A stretch of DNA of 64,000 nt, taken from positions 20,744,033-20,808,032 of the forward strand of contig CM049309.1 in NCBI GenBank assembly GCA_026874595.1, in the 5' to 3' direction. The notes under the pieces were generated by a model. The model was not told the origin of the DNA. It made no database searches and worked only from the letters and a program-made list of their open reading frames with translations. A program made the translations under genes and the position numbers. The stretch comes from Sipunculus nudus (lineage: Eukaryota; Annelida; Sipuncula; Golfingiida; Sipunculidae). Each line of letters starts with the position of its first letter. Positions within the stretch are counted from its first letter, which is position 1. Of the stretch, positions 33,071 through 45,225 are shown piece by piece.

Positions 33071-33460
33071 AAAAATTGGTAAAATTTTTTTTTAAATACT
33101 GGCGGAGCAACCAGTCTGCAGGAACTGACGAAACACTTTATAAATCAAATGTATTAAAAAAATCATGGCAATCAATGCATTAGTTATTCGGATACTGGAG
33201 CTTTTGTATCAAATTTTTAATTATTCGGGGGGGGGGGGGCATACAAACAAGCCCCGAAGCTCGGAAGATATGGGTAAGAGAGACCTAATTTCAGGTGTCC
33301 AAAGAGATTCTTTAAAGATCTCCCAGGAAATTCAGTTAGAAAAAAGCTAGGTCCAGCAATTACGATTTGTGCTCTGCTAATGGATGGATGCCGGGACGGA
33401 AGGACAACGGACAAAGACACATCGCCATAGCTCAGATGACTTTAAGTCAGTTGAGCTAAA
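33071..33460 (+). mobile_element. Outer family A element, right part
   Basis: The core resumes with 'aaattggtaaaat' and 'gcaaccagtctgcaggaac', carries a 13-G run (33227-33239) at the usual 'attctgggg' position, then ends with GACGGAAGGACAACGG and a hairpin closing GTCAGTTGAGCTAAA. Confidence 0.75.
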
Positions 33461-34564
33461 TATTGACAGATCTTAGCTTTTCATCTGCCATCTCCTCTGA
33501 ATTTCTCCTTAATAATATCTTAAGGCCCAATATTTGAACATTCTCTTTAGCTTACGCCTGTATCGTTGCTGAAGGAGCACATAGGGCAGGGGTCCTAGAC
33601 CTCAACTACAGTGCTCAAGGACCCTCTTTTCCATCTTTAGTTTTTTTTAACCATAGAACACTGGCATAGACAAGGAAGAATACATGTATGTCAGTGGACA
33701 TGTATTAGATACTAGTTTATTCATAGTACCATTCACAGAGCTGTGCTCAGAATAATATGAGTGCCCGGCAGCAGTCCCTTCAATTGACAGGGGGGAGGGG
33801 TATCACAAGAAACTTTCCTTTTTTTTCAGATGAGATATTTCAACTTCATGAGTAAATGTATTATTTAAGTTGCAAATTATTACCATATGGATGAAAGAAG
33901 GGACCATATTCGTTTTTTTGCACAAAAATCTTAGGCGGAAAATCATATTCCACTGTTCTATGGCAACTTAGAACCATCATGAAGTGTGACCTTTCATTTA
34001 TATTTAAACATTCACTTTGTTAACCATCAGTAGCCAATAAATCATCATTTGGAGCATCATATGATTTCAGTAGTGACATCAGCATTAGTCTTTTATACAC
34101 ATTGGCGCTACCCCAGCAGCTATGTTCACTACCTTTGCTAACAAATTGTATTCATTTACCAAAACTAAATATGGCACATTGTTAAAGAGTACCTTCTATT
34201 CAATATTCATTTCAAGCACCACTGGATATCATCTACCTTTGCACACATACACTCAGGGGTTACTAATATAGGTAAAACACAGCAAGATAAAAGTACAGGC
34301 ATGTATTTTTTATCAGGACTTAAAAATTTCAAAATATCACTGCCGGGCGGGAATCAACACTTTCTAGTCCAGGATAAACTGCTAGAAGCCCTCACCTGCC
34401 TTTGCCCAGCCCAAGCACTACCCTGCATTCAGAACCTGCTATAAGCAGTAATTGTCAAGACTAGGGGTCTTCTAGCTTAAGGGGGGAATTATTTTTATAC
34501 TTTTTAATAGGTTTAGGGGGACTGTAAAACTTAAAAGGCGCAGAAATTTTTTTCTTTATTAAAT
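33461..34564. other. Unique sequence, no gene seen
   Basis: No repeats shared with the window and no supported ORF. It contains a short G-rich run (33791-33800). Confidence 0.5.
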
Positions 34565-36875
34565 CAATTTTATGCAGTTGCAATAAAACTATTGTCCCCA
34601 GTGCGCAGGTTCAAGGACTCAATGGCGAGGAATTGAATTGTGGGAGTTAAAAGACCCTTGCATATCCATACAGGATATGAAATTTAATTCAACAGTGCTT
34701 ACATGAAAAAATGTTTATCCATAATTATTAAGTATTTAAAAACAGGCAGAATGAAGGAAAAACAAAGCAAATCACTTTAATTCATATTCTACTGAGGTAG
34801 GAAAACAATGAACAAATGTCTGCATTTGATCCCCTTTTTTTTAAGTTCAAACGTAAGTTTATAAATATTACTATACATTTAGAATATAACATATATATCT
34901 GAATATTTAAGTTGAGTCTCAATTCTAGATTCTAAATTAACATTTATGGCTATACTGGTCAGATAACACCACATTATCACACAGATGTATTTATTTATTT
35001 TGTACAATATATTTTTTTAGATTTGCAAAACAATATATATCTGAAAACTAGATGTGTCGGAATGACATGAATGCCCCCGCCTGGGGCAAATTAGAAACGT
35101 TTGTTAAATTTTGTAAAAATTTTTTAAGTTCAGGAGGTGTTGTATGGTCAAAAGTAGGTCAACAAGGGCAAAATGCAAACTCGATCTGTAAAGGGCCCTT
35201 ATCAAGCAACACACCAAAAATCAGGCCAGTATCTGCAAGCATTGTGAAAAAGTCCATATATGTGCATTTTTCATGAAAATTTCTGTCTTTCATGAAATTT
35301 TCTATGTTCAGGATCTGTCATATGGTGAAAAATAGGTTAACTGGGAAGAAACGCGAACTCGATCTGTAAGTGGTGATTATGCGCCCACAGACCAAACATT
35401 AGGCCATTATCTGTAAGCATTGCATTGCGAAACTAGAATATTAGCAAAAGTTGATAATCATTTATAAATTTAAATTGGAGAGGTATATACCATGTTTCAT
35501 AACAATCCACCAAATGCTTCCTGAGAAATAAGCTCCTCAGTTTTTTTCTATACTTAGCTCTGTGACCTTGAAAAGTAGGTCAAGATCACCTATCTTTGAA
35601 CTTGACCAAGATTTTGTAAATATAATGCAATAGCACTGAAGAAATGAAGTTCCTGTGTTGAATACCTTTGGAGATATCCTGCACTAAAGGCCAAAACTGA
35701 AAAATCCTATAAAATTTCATTAAAAAATCAGAAATTGCAGGTGGCGCCACCAAAATTGTGCATTGCAAAATAAGTCCGTACAACTGTTTGATTTCGGAAT
35801 GACGGAATGACGGACATGGGCAAAACTATATGCCCCGGCCACTTTGTGGCAAGGGCATAAAAACAATTGATTCAGAATTAACAATTTCTAAATTGCACCT
35901 TTATTTATCAATGATTTGGCTCATATATTATCAAATTATGCCTACTGATGGGTTAAATTATATTTTTATTTGCTTAAATTACTTTAAAGGAAATTAATTT
36001 CTTTAAAATGCTACATTATCACAACATATCTTCTTGATTACTCCTTTATTTACTATTTCAAGAAAAGTTTCGACATTGGAGTGGAAGCAGCATTACAATT
36101 AAGGAATTACAGTGCAAACAATAACAATTACTGCATTACACTAGGTTGGGAGGGTTGGCCGGGGGGGGGGGGGGGGGGGGGGGAGTAATAGGAGAATAAC
36201 TGTACACCAATCACAGCAGGGAATTTCCCCCCTTGACCTGTAATAAATCAGGAAACCTGCCACAGCTGAGTTCCAGTGACCAGGAGTGGCCTATCTGCAT
36301 CTAGACAAATCAAGTGAATAGAGCCTCAAGAAAAATTCAATAACAAGCCTAATTTTCACCCTTTTATTTTTGAACTTCAGATTTCAACAGATTACATACT
36401 TAAGTTTACATGCTGGGAAGATTTAATCAACAGTACTAAAAAGAAAAAAAACGTACCTTGGACAAAGTTGGGCAAAATCTAAGGTACTGATTTTTTTTTA
36501 TGCTAATAACTTTAAAAATTTACAAAATTCAGATCTAATTTTTTATATACAACTGAGTCTTAATAAACAAAGTTATATACTTGAAAAAAAAGTCTCAAGC
36601 TTCAACAATTTTCATGTTAAGCGAGTAATTATTTTTCCTAATTTTTAACAGTCTATTATGTTTTGGGCCCATAACTTAAAGAAATTACACAAAAAGGACT
36701 TAATTTCTAGCATGTATATAGGAAATATATAGGAGTGCACTTCTGGTAAGTATTAAGGAAAACAGATAAGTAGTTTTTATATTAGGCAGTCTAACAGACG
36801 GACGGACAGAGGGACGGACAGAAGACTAATAATGGACAACTATAGCTCAGATGACTTCTAGTCAGTTGAGCTAAA
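34565..36875 (+). mobile_element. Family A element interrupted by family D
   Basis: From about 34565 it follows the body of the 29.8-33.07 and 52.1-53.58 kb copies and ends in a GACGGACGGACAGAGGGACGG run and a hairpin closing GTCAGTTGAGCTAAAA. The family D insertion occupies 35047-35860. A 23-G run lies at 36161-36183. The 5' terminus was not found, so the left edge is approximate. Confidence 0.7.
35047..35860 (+). mobile_element. Family D element, short copy nested in family A
   Basis: It starts ACTAGATGTGTCGGAATGAC with ATGCCCCCGCC and ends with the TGCCCCGGCCAC/GTGGCAAGGGCA hairpin. The flanks 'atatctgaaa' and 'acaattgattcag' correspond to the unbroken family A text at 52.39 kb. It has about two tandem units plus a 3' part with GGTGGCGCCACC at 35740-35751, which the other family D copies lack. 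Confidence 0.8.
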
Positions 36876-36937
36876 AACAGATGAGTGGTTTTGATATAAG
36901 GCAGTCCTGAAGTTAGATAATGCATTTGTATTTAAAA
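36876..36937 (+). mobile_element. Family A fragment, left of nested copy
   Basis: It reads 'cagatgagtggttttgatat..ggcagtcctgaagt', a family A internal phrase, and continues after the nested element at 39546. It directly follows the 3' end of the preceding family A copy. Confidence 0.6.
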
Positions 36938-39545
36938 CAAGGGACCTATGGGTCACGACGCTCAGCTGTTATATATGATAAAAAAATATTATTTAGAAAT
37001 GAGGCACATGCTGGTTTTGTGTGGTAAAAAATATAAGCTGTATTATGAGTTGTTGTTTAGCTTATGTATGATTTTGATAGTACCTTTGGAGACAGGGAAG
37101 AGGATTGATTTCATTTATTTTATTAACAAATGGAGTACTACTGTCACACAGATTTTGACTTGGCCATATAACTTATAAGCAGAACATATAATATAAGAGT
37201 TTAACTATTTATTAAAAAAATTACAAAAATTGTCCCAAATATAATTTTTATTTAAAATAATAAGAGAATCATATGATTTTTTAAAATGAAATATAACTGA
37301 TATGATTATTAAAATAATATTAAAGAATACATTCATGAATGCATTCATGAATACATTTTGAAAGTATTTGCACGAGTATTCATATACTTTCATTTTTACC
37401 TGAATTCCCATTCTTTATGCAAGAAATTTTATAATGGAGTACATAATCATATTCGTATTTAAATACAATTACAAAGTATTCGCACCATGTCTGGTATTTA
37501 TTCAGTTTTCACCAAACAATGATGTTGAGAATCCAGAATATACAAAATTCACACATTTAAATAATGATCATAAGTACCTGGTTTTATGGCTTTTATTTAT
37601 ATTAAAAAATAACTGTAAAAAATTCATTTTGGGCTAATTTCACATCAATGTACACACTAGACACAGTAGGAATCTAGATTAATATTATCAACTGCATCTT
37701 TGTCTATCATTAATTTCCTTCATATAATCCTTAATGATTAGTAATGAATAATATGATTTACTTCTTTATCATTAAAAATGAACTGAAAAATGCCATAGGT
37801 GACTGCATGGTGTTATTTGGAATATGTGACATTCTACCCATCGATACAAGATTCTTATATCATCAGTAACTGCAAGTTAATTTCCTGTTATTATAAACTA
37901 ACAAATTCCTTTTCTATTTTTCTTTAATTTGTTATTTAAAACCAATAAAAATTTATTAATTTATTGTTTATTGTTATGTTGTTGGTTAAAACTACTAGAT
38001 GAGTTGGGTTGAACACCTGGATCAACTGTGGCTGGCCATAAGCTGCCTGGATTCTCCCCTCAAGCGTGCATAATTTGATGAAAGGTCAACATACAGGTGA
38101 CTCAAGAGGGGCTGGAGAGAGCCAAAGTCTGACAGGGTCTCATAAAAAACATTAATAAAAGCTACAATATTTGGCAAATTTCTTTTAGCTTTCTAAACTA
38201 AAAAGCTGAAATCCTTATGTGTGCATGATATGAAAATTATATCAACAGTGCTCACGGGAAACAAACATGCCATGGTCACAGTTGGGCAAAATTTAAGGTA
38301 CTAATTTTATATTTATACTAATAACTTATAAAATTTGAAAAATTCAGAACTAATTTTGGGTATTCAATTGAATCTTGATTAAATAATGTTACATCCCTGA
38401 CAAAAAAGATCTCTAGCTTCAGCAATGCCCTTGTTAAGGGAGTAAATATATTTCTTGATTTTTTACAAAGTGCATTATGTTTGGGCCCATAACTTAAAAA
38501 AAATACACAATACTGACATCATTTCTGGCATGTGCATAGTGAATGTATAGAAAAATATGTATATTATATATGATCAAAGTCAGATCAGTGGTTTTGATAT
38601 TAGGCAGTCTTAAAGTGTAACATTGGGTTTTTAATGGAAAAATGAAGTTTTTCATTGATATCTTGAAGGAATTAAGTCCTAGTGACCAAATTCTTGGCAT
38701 GGTAGGGGATTTTGGAGAAATCTAACTGTATGCCAAATTTAAGGAACTTAGAGCTGAAGCTCGGGAGCTGAGCTCTAGCAAACTGCATAACACTAGCAAT
38801 ATGTGACATGGTGCTTGAAAACTTGAATAAAATCTACAGTTTTTGATCAACTGGTTTCAAATTTTTGGTGTTAACAGTTGAAATGCTAACAAAAACATGC
38901 TGTGAAAATTAAATCCACAGCAGTTACAGCAAAAAAACGTGCCATGGTCAAAATTGGGCAAAATTTAAGGTACAAATTTTTTATTTTTGCTAATATTTTT
39001 AAAAATTTAAAAGATTTTGATCTAATTTTGGGTATACAATTTAATTTTGATTAATAAAAGTAATATTACTGGAAAAAAAGTGCTAAGCTTTAACAAGTTT
39101 TGTGTTAAGTGATAAAATTTCTTTCCTGATTATTTACAAAATGCATTATGTTTGGGCCCATAACTTTTTTAAATTAAATAATACAGACCTAATTTCTGGC
39201 ATGTACATAGGAATTATATAGAGGATTATTTATAGGAAATATGAGGAAAAACAGATGAGTGGTTTTGATATTAGGCAGTCCTGAAGTGTGAAAATAGGTT
39301 TTTAATAAAAAATTGAGGTTTTTCCTTAATTTCCCAAAGGAATGAAGTCGCAAAGACCCAGTTTTCGGCTTGGTAGGAGATCTTGGGGACATCTAACATT
39401 ATGCTGAATTTTGGATTCCTAGGTCTTACGGTTTCAAAACGTGCCACATCTACGGACGGACGGACGGACGGACGGACAGACGGACGGACGACGGACAATG
39501 GACCACGACTATAGCTCAGATGACTTATAGTCAGCTGAGCTAAAA
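36938..39545 (+). mobile_element. Family A element, full length (2.6 kb)
   Basis: The 5' end is CAAGGGACCTATGGGTCAC and the 3' end is a hairpin closing GTCAGCTGAGCTAAAA, preceded by an eight-unit ACGG run (39452-39490). The first 1.6 kb is close to the 16169 copy; the rest uses a different internal core ('ggttttgatattaggcag') present twice, as in 4960-6425 and 51699-53580. It lacks the GGTGGCGCCACC core. It inserted into another family A copy between A residues. The 178-codon minus-strand ORF (39271-39807) is antisense repeat translation. Confidence 0.8.
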
Positions 39546-39748
39546 ATTTAGGGTTTTCCTTAATTTCTTGAAGAACAAAGTCCCAGTGACCCAGTTTTTG
39601 GTTTGGTAGGAAATCTTTGGGGACACAGGAAACAGTACGCTGAATTGTCAAAACAGTTTCAAAACGTGCCAGTCTAATGGGCAGAAGGAAAACAGACAAT
39701 GGACCATGACTATTGCTCAGATGACTTACAGTCAGCAGAGCTAAAAAT
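39546..39748 (+). mobile_element. Family A 3' remnant, right of nested copy
   Basis: It continues the phrase broken at 36937 ('gggttttccttaatttcttg', 'cgtgccagtctaatgg') and ends in its own 3' hairpin closing GTCAGCAGAGCTAAAA. Confidence 0.65.
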
Positions 39749-40071
39749 AAGAACTTCAAAACATTACATATTTTCCTTTGCATTTTCATAACACTACTGG
39801 GCAGCACAATAGAATGAGGGCTTCAGTCTAACAGGCTGAGAATATGCATGAAATTATAGGTTCTTTTTAAATTGTTCATAAGTAATCAATACTATGTATA
39901 TTAATCCTTGGACACCTACCTTATTATCCAACCACAAGGCCATGCAGAATATCTACAACAACATCACCACTGACCAGTTGTCATGTTGAAGATAAGCTCC
40001 TACCACCAAAGTGTCAATTCAAGAATAAATGATCTGAAAAAAAAACATGTTATTTCATTTGTATTTATTAA

Positions 40072-40520
40072 TAATGGACCCATAGGTCATGCGGCTCAGC
40101 TCAATTTTGGAAAATTTTTCCCCTCAAAATTGAAAGTGTTCCTCCTCCATGTGTGGGAGAGCCAGATGTGAAATATGAAAGGTTTAGGTTAAAAGGTTCG
40201 ACTTAAAATCAATCCACAAGCCAGGTCCAGCAGTTACATTTTGTGCCTTGTTAACAGACGACAGTTTCTTTGATGGTATAAAATATAGAGAAAAAATCAT
40301 TTAGATATCAATTAGAAAAAAATACAGGTGGCACCACCAGTTTGCAGGAACTAATCCATGATCAATATTCATGCAAAGAATGATGGTGATCAATGCACTA
40401 GTTATTCTGATACTTGAGCTTTTGTATCAAATTTTTTATTATTCTGGGGGATACTTACAAGACCTATAACTCAGAGGATATGGGTTACAGAGACCTTATT
40501 TCAGGTCCATGCTACAAAAT
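40072..40520 (+). mobile_element. Family A element, 5' fragment
   Basis: It begins with a drifted terminus (ATGGACCCATAGGTCATG then CTCAGCTC) and contains one core with a decayed palindrome (GGTGGCACCACC near 40328) and 'attattctgggggatactt'. No 3' terminus is seen. Confidence 0.6.
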
Positions 40521-41264
40521 ATTTATATCTAATTATAGATATATATACATATATTTCTCCTTAAGAAAACAGAAGAAATGAGGGATTCTCACCTAAAAAG
40601 CTATGGTAGTCATAGTTATTTTCCCGAACTGGCTTGATCATTTTGAGGGCGTGAAATTATGTAAAGGTATCCGAAGCACAAAACTTTCCCCTAAATTAGC
40701 ACATACAGGTTTCCCCATAATCCTAAAAAAAAAAAAAAAAACACATCTTAACCTAGAACAGCACTACATTTAAACAATGGAATAGTCTTTACCGTATTCA
40801 CTATTAATATTGTAGCTATCTGTCCTTAATATCTAAATGACCTGTAACACGAAAGGGAATTTCAGTATTCTCCAGGGACTTATCAGCATTTTGGCCAATT
40901 GCGTCAATTGAGAGGAAAACTGCCTCATATAGGTCATGCCAGTTCACTTTTACCTCAAAATATGACAGTTTGGCCTGATTCAATTGAAAAAATTTGGAAA
41001 TGTGCCAGCACCTTCCAGGTTACATTAACATTTGTTTCTTTTGACACATGTAATCAGTGTTTTCTTTTCTGCATTTAACAGCTGATTTCTGACTGCCTAG
41101 TCCCTAAAAATGTAAGGATTTGAATAGTCTTTTGGTCCTTTTGGTTGACCTTAACAACAGAGATCTATTCTGGAATTTTCAATCCTGTGATAAGCAGCAG
41201 AAGGCATCAGCTAAGAAAATATGTCGGTTTCTTTATATTAACAGTACTTAGGTGTATATGATAT
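40521..41264. other. Unique sequence, no gene seen
   Basis: AT-rich, with an A18 run near 40724-40741. No supported ORF. Confidence 0.5.
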
Positions 41265-41378
41265 TCAAATTTATTCTGAGAGCACCCTGGGCATTTATTA
41301 CATCAAATTTATTCTGAGAGCACCCTGGGCATTTATTACATCAAATTTATTCTGAGAGCACCCTGGGCATTTATTACA
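41265..41378. repeat. Three perfect 38-bp tandem units
   Basis: Units start at 41265, 41303 and 41341 with TCAAATTTATTCTGAGAGCA and show no difference that I can see. Identity of all three suggests recent amplification. Confidence 0.95.
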
Positions 41379-41481
41379 TCAATAACAGTGTGTATACATA
41401 TATATTTGTCCAGGAACCCCTACAAAATAATGGAACCTTCAGATAATGTCATTCTGGATGACCCCTTTGGCTTACTCTTAA

Positions 41482-41868
41482 TAGATCACAGAGCTCAACA
41501 CTACATTCAGAACAAGAATCAGATCATAGAGCTCACCGCTACATTCAGACCAAGAATTAGATCATAGAGCTCACCGCTACATTCAGACCAAGAAATGGAT
41601 CATAGAGCTCATCCGCTACATTCAGACCAAGAAATAGATCATAGAGCTCACTGCTACATTCAGACCAAGAATTAGATCATAGAGATCACCGCTACATTCA
41701 GAACAAGAATTAGATCATAGAGCTCACAGCTAGCCTACATTCAGACTAAGAATAAGATCAAAGAGCTCACCGCTACATTCAAACCAAGAATTAGATCATA
41801 GAGCTCACCGCTACATTCAGAGCAAGAATTAGATCACAGAACTCACCCCTACATTCAGACCAAGAATT
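41482..41868. repeat. About ten 38-bp tandem units, different sequence
   Basis: Each unit contains AGATCATAGAGCTCACCGCT and CATTCAGACCAAGAATT, with one- to four-base indels in some. The array lies 100 bp from the other 38-bp array but is unrelated in sequence. Confidence 0.92.
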
Positions 41869-42009
41869 AAGGCACAACGATACCTTTGATTTCAAACTGT
41901 TCTTCTACTAAATTTCTATAATTTTTTAAAAATTCTATTGTTATATGTTTACAGTTATTAATTCTCATAATTTTGTATAATTATTACCTACCATAGCTAA
42001 AAAAATCAA

Positions 42010-42131
42010 TGCTAGGTACAAGAAGTAATCCATATATTCAAGTACTCAATACAAAATTTACAAGCAGCACTGCCATAATTGCCACTGTAAATTTGTGCTG
42101 CGTCACACATATAAGGTGTTTAAAACATTTC
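42010..42131 (-). pseudogene. Merlin transposase remnant, C-terminal tail
   Basis: The minus-strand sequence continues the transposase reading cut at 44501, separated from it only by the hAT insertion. A frame with KHLICVTQ-like sequence follows the break. The assignment depends mainly on continuity across the hAT target duplication. Confidence 0.4.
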
Positions 42132-42270
42132 CAGGGCTGGGGTCATTTACATATCAATGTTATTAATTTCGATGTTATTAATTTCAATTACAATTGTCAA
42201 AATGTCAAATTACAATTACAAAATTTTACAATTGTTATAAATTACATTTACAATTACTTTCAATTACTTT

Positions 42271-43178
42271 TAGTGGTGGGAGTCGGTTCCTTTTTGAAAA
42301 AACGATCATTGTTTTGGGCAAACCGATCGAAGATCAATTATTAATCTGTTCAGACAAATATAAAGAAATATGCAATTATCTGTGAAACTGTACTCTCTTA
42401 ACCCAGCCCATATGTCTTAGTAATTCTACCTTATGAAAAGAAGTCTTTGCTTTTTTTTTATTTTTTCCTATTATAACTAAGATATGCTATTCATAGTGTC
42501 ATTTTAATTAATTATAATAATAATCAAGAATTAAAACACAGTCCAGGACATCTACTTGCTGGCCCTCATGAATACTCCAAAGTATCATTTTAACTTCACC
42601 ACTAGCAAGCACTTTCATTTTATAACAACTATGATGACTGCCGACATGCATACTGGTTTCACAGGCCCACCAGGAAAATGACAGGCCTATATAATTTTGG
42701 TAAAATTTTTTAAAAAGTAATTGAAAGCTAAATATGTAATTACTCATGCAGCAGCGGCACCTGGCATCAGCTGAAGAGATTATTTCAAAGAGAATCTAGC
42801 AAAATCGACATAGAAATGGAGAATTATGGAGCATTTTAACACCATATCCCCCATATTTTGCAATGAACATCTCGTTAGAAAACTCTCCGCTAATTCTGCA
42901 GCTCCCTGCCAGTTCACAGAGGTTTAATAAGTCCTCCATTCTCTCATGTACCGTGTCATACTCAGTTAGATACGGAGGTAATTTGGGAACACAGACTCAT
43001 TACATGAAGCACGGAATGTTGTAAAAAATTGAAGAATAATTTTTGCCTAACATAAAGACATTCTGGTAAAACAATCATTAGTATGATGTAATCGATAGTT
43101 CCCTTTGGTATTCGAGCGCTTGAAGGTGGCAGCAAACCGACTGACTTTCGAAAAAACTCGATGATCGACCCACCACTA
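42271..43178. mobile_element. Second hAT-type element nested in the first (908 bp)
   Basis: The ends TAGTGGTGGG and CCCACCACTA are perfect 10-bp inverted repeats, extended inward by imperfect pairing (GTCGGTT near 42283 against AACCGAC near 43135). The flanking octamers ATTACTTT and ATTAATTT match at seven of eight. It has no transposase ORF. Confidence 0.75.
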
Positions 43179-43183
43179 ATTAA

Positions 43184-43545
43184 TTTGTCAGTTAAAATAT
43201 TACATGAGCATTTGGAATCAGAAAATAAACACAGAAATATACCATAAGTGAGCTTTATTTTACATTGCAATGAATAAACATATCAGTCAGAATGTATATC
43301 ACTGTGTACTGTGGCTGCTAGTTAAATAAATACTAAATACATAAATATAAATTTCAATTACTTTCAATTATTTTGTCAGTTAAAATATTGCATGAGCTTT
43401 TGGAATCAGAAAATGAACACAGAAATAAACAATAAGTGAGCTTTATTTTACACTGCAATAAATAAACATATCAGTGTATATCACTGTGTACTGTGGTTGC
43501 TAGTTAAATAAATACTAAATACAAAAATACACAGATGTACTTAAA
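43184..43545. repeat. Two-copy tandem duplication, about 188 bp, inside the outer hAT
   Basis: TTTGTCAGTTAAAATATT starts at 43184 and again at 43372, and the following 150 bases ('gagctttattttaca', 'tatcactgtgtactgtgg') repeat with a few substitutions. Confidence 0.85.
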
Positions 43546-44500
43546 CTGCTTGGTACAGTGAAATGCTGGGGTCATATCTATGTATGTTTAAGATAAGTTA
43601 CAAAACTGCACGTTGGTTGCATTTTATCATTAACAAACTCTGAAAAGTAGATAAACCATCTCTTTGATTTTCAAAAACTGGAAGCAAAGGCTTACCATTA
43701 GACATTATGTTCACCCGTTGGGCACAAAAGCTAATAATAACTGCATTGTTGTTAAATCACAATAATGTAGTGTACAGTGTATGCACTCCCTGGTCACTGG
43801 TTGGTCCTTGCAATCAAAACACAATGCAACCATCCCTATTTGATCTTTCTGGGTAAACTACATACAGCTTGGACAATATGCAGACAGACAGAACACAAGA
43901 GTGTGGTGCTTCATAAACAGGGGAAGTTCTACAGAAACCCTCTCAGGAAATCTTGCTTTCATAAAACCTCCATGGTAATCTTGTCAAGTATAAGCTATAA
44001 ACACACAGCTCACTGCTCACAGGAACCTATATGTAGGTGCTCAATGGTCAATGATTGGTCCTTGCAACCAAACACAATACAACCAGCCCCTTATGTTTCT
44101 GGATGATTTGAGATAGCCTGGATGAAGGAAGTCAGGCAGAACATTAGCAGAGGGTTACTTAGATTAACTCAGGGGGAAGTCCCAGAGAAACCCTCCCTAT
44201 AAACCTTTGTCAGGGATAAGTTAGAAACACACAGGTCAGGTGAAACTGGGGCACAGAAGGATCAGCAGTGATGACTAATTTGTATCAATATTGAAATTTG
44301 TTTGACTTCAGGCAGAACTTTTCATTTAAGTGTAATTGAAAGTACTTGAAAAAAGTTATTCAAATTACAGTGCATTTTTAAAAGTAATTATTTACAAATA
44401 CAATTTATACTTGTAATTTGAAATTTGTTAAATTCCAATCATGAAATCATGTAATTAATTACATACAATTACAATTACATATTCAATTACCCCAGCCCTG

Positions 44501-45225
44501 AACACATCTCTGCCGAAATTTCTTTCACACCACATATTCACACTCAAGAGATGACCTGACAAATTGTTCTCTTTCACCCCCTAATCTAGGTATTTTCAAG
44601 CCGTGTTCCACTTTCCACCATGTTCCATCTATGGCGCCATACATGTGGCAACCTGGTTTTTGAATGTTTCACTATGCTTCACTTTGTGCTGTGTGTAACC
44701 AAAATCTTTTAATTTGTCATATGATTGCCAAAAATCTGAATGAATGATGGAACCAGCACATATGTACATTTGAATTATTAGAATCAATGTACCTGAGCTT
44801 CTGTCCTGGCACAGTAAACATGAATTGCTGTCCTGGCACAGTGAACATGAATTGCACGTTTTTGTTATCCACCCCACCCCCATCCCCCCAGTCTTTTACA
44901 TGATGCTCACGATGGTATTTATGTTTGCACAATACAAAGACCAGTTCCCCCTATCTGCACCCCTTGGTTATGCACTCTCCCGTAAAAGGATTTTCTCACA
45001 AACTTTTCTGCAAAAGCTCAACCCATCAACCACAGTATTCGGACTGCAACCGGTCTCATATATAATCGGATCAAGTGTCATTCCTGCTGTCAACAAGTAT
45101 GTTATTTCCCATATCTCTTCCAGGATCATCTTTGATACTGCAAGCCGTGTGCCATCACAGATGAACAGTTTCATGTTATGTGGTTTCAGTTACCTCTTTT
45201 GGCAACGCCAATGATATCTATCACT
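44501..45225 (-). pseudogene. Merlin (IS1595/ISXO2-like DDE) transposase, decayed
   Basis: Read right to left in shifting frames, it shows family signatures in order: WRCQKR near 45210 (end of the zinc ribbon), FICDGTRLAVSKMILEEIW, a helix with YETGCSPNTVVDGLSFCRKV, IGGTGL near 44955, KHKYHREHHVKDWG near 44910, IIHSDFWQSYDKLKDFGYTQ with the second catalytic Asp (near 44740), HSETFKN, then IDGTWWKVEHGL, where the third acidic residue lies, and MWCERNFGRDVF near 44520. At least three frame changes and a small duplicated block ('tgtcctggcacagtgaa') break it. The reaction would be cut-and-paste transposition of a Merlin element. It is clearly inactive. Confidence 0.75.

Larger units (their letters stand above)
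42132..44500. mobile_element. hAT-type DNA transposon (2.37 kb), non-coding, with nested insertion
   Basis: The left end CAGGGCTGGGGTCATT (42132) and right end AATTACCCCAGCCCTG (44500) are 15-16-bp inverted repeats of hAT type. The flanking octamers AACATTTC (42124-42131) and AACACATC (44501-44508) match at six of eight positions, consistent with an old 8-bp duplication. Both subterminal zones are rich in CAATTACAATTAC. No transposase is recognisable. It sits inside a Merlin transposase remnant. Confidence 0.75.

Noticed and set aside
39271-39807. 178-codon minus-strand ORF with a VRPSVRPSV stretch
   Set aside because: It is the antisense of two family A 3' ends and their ACGG microsatellite.
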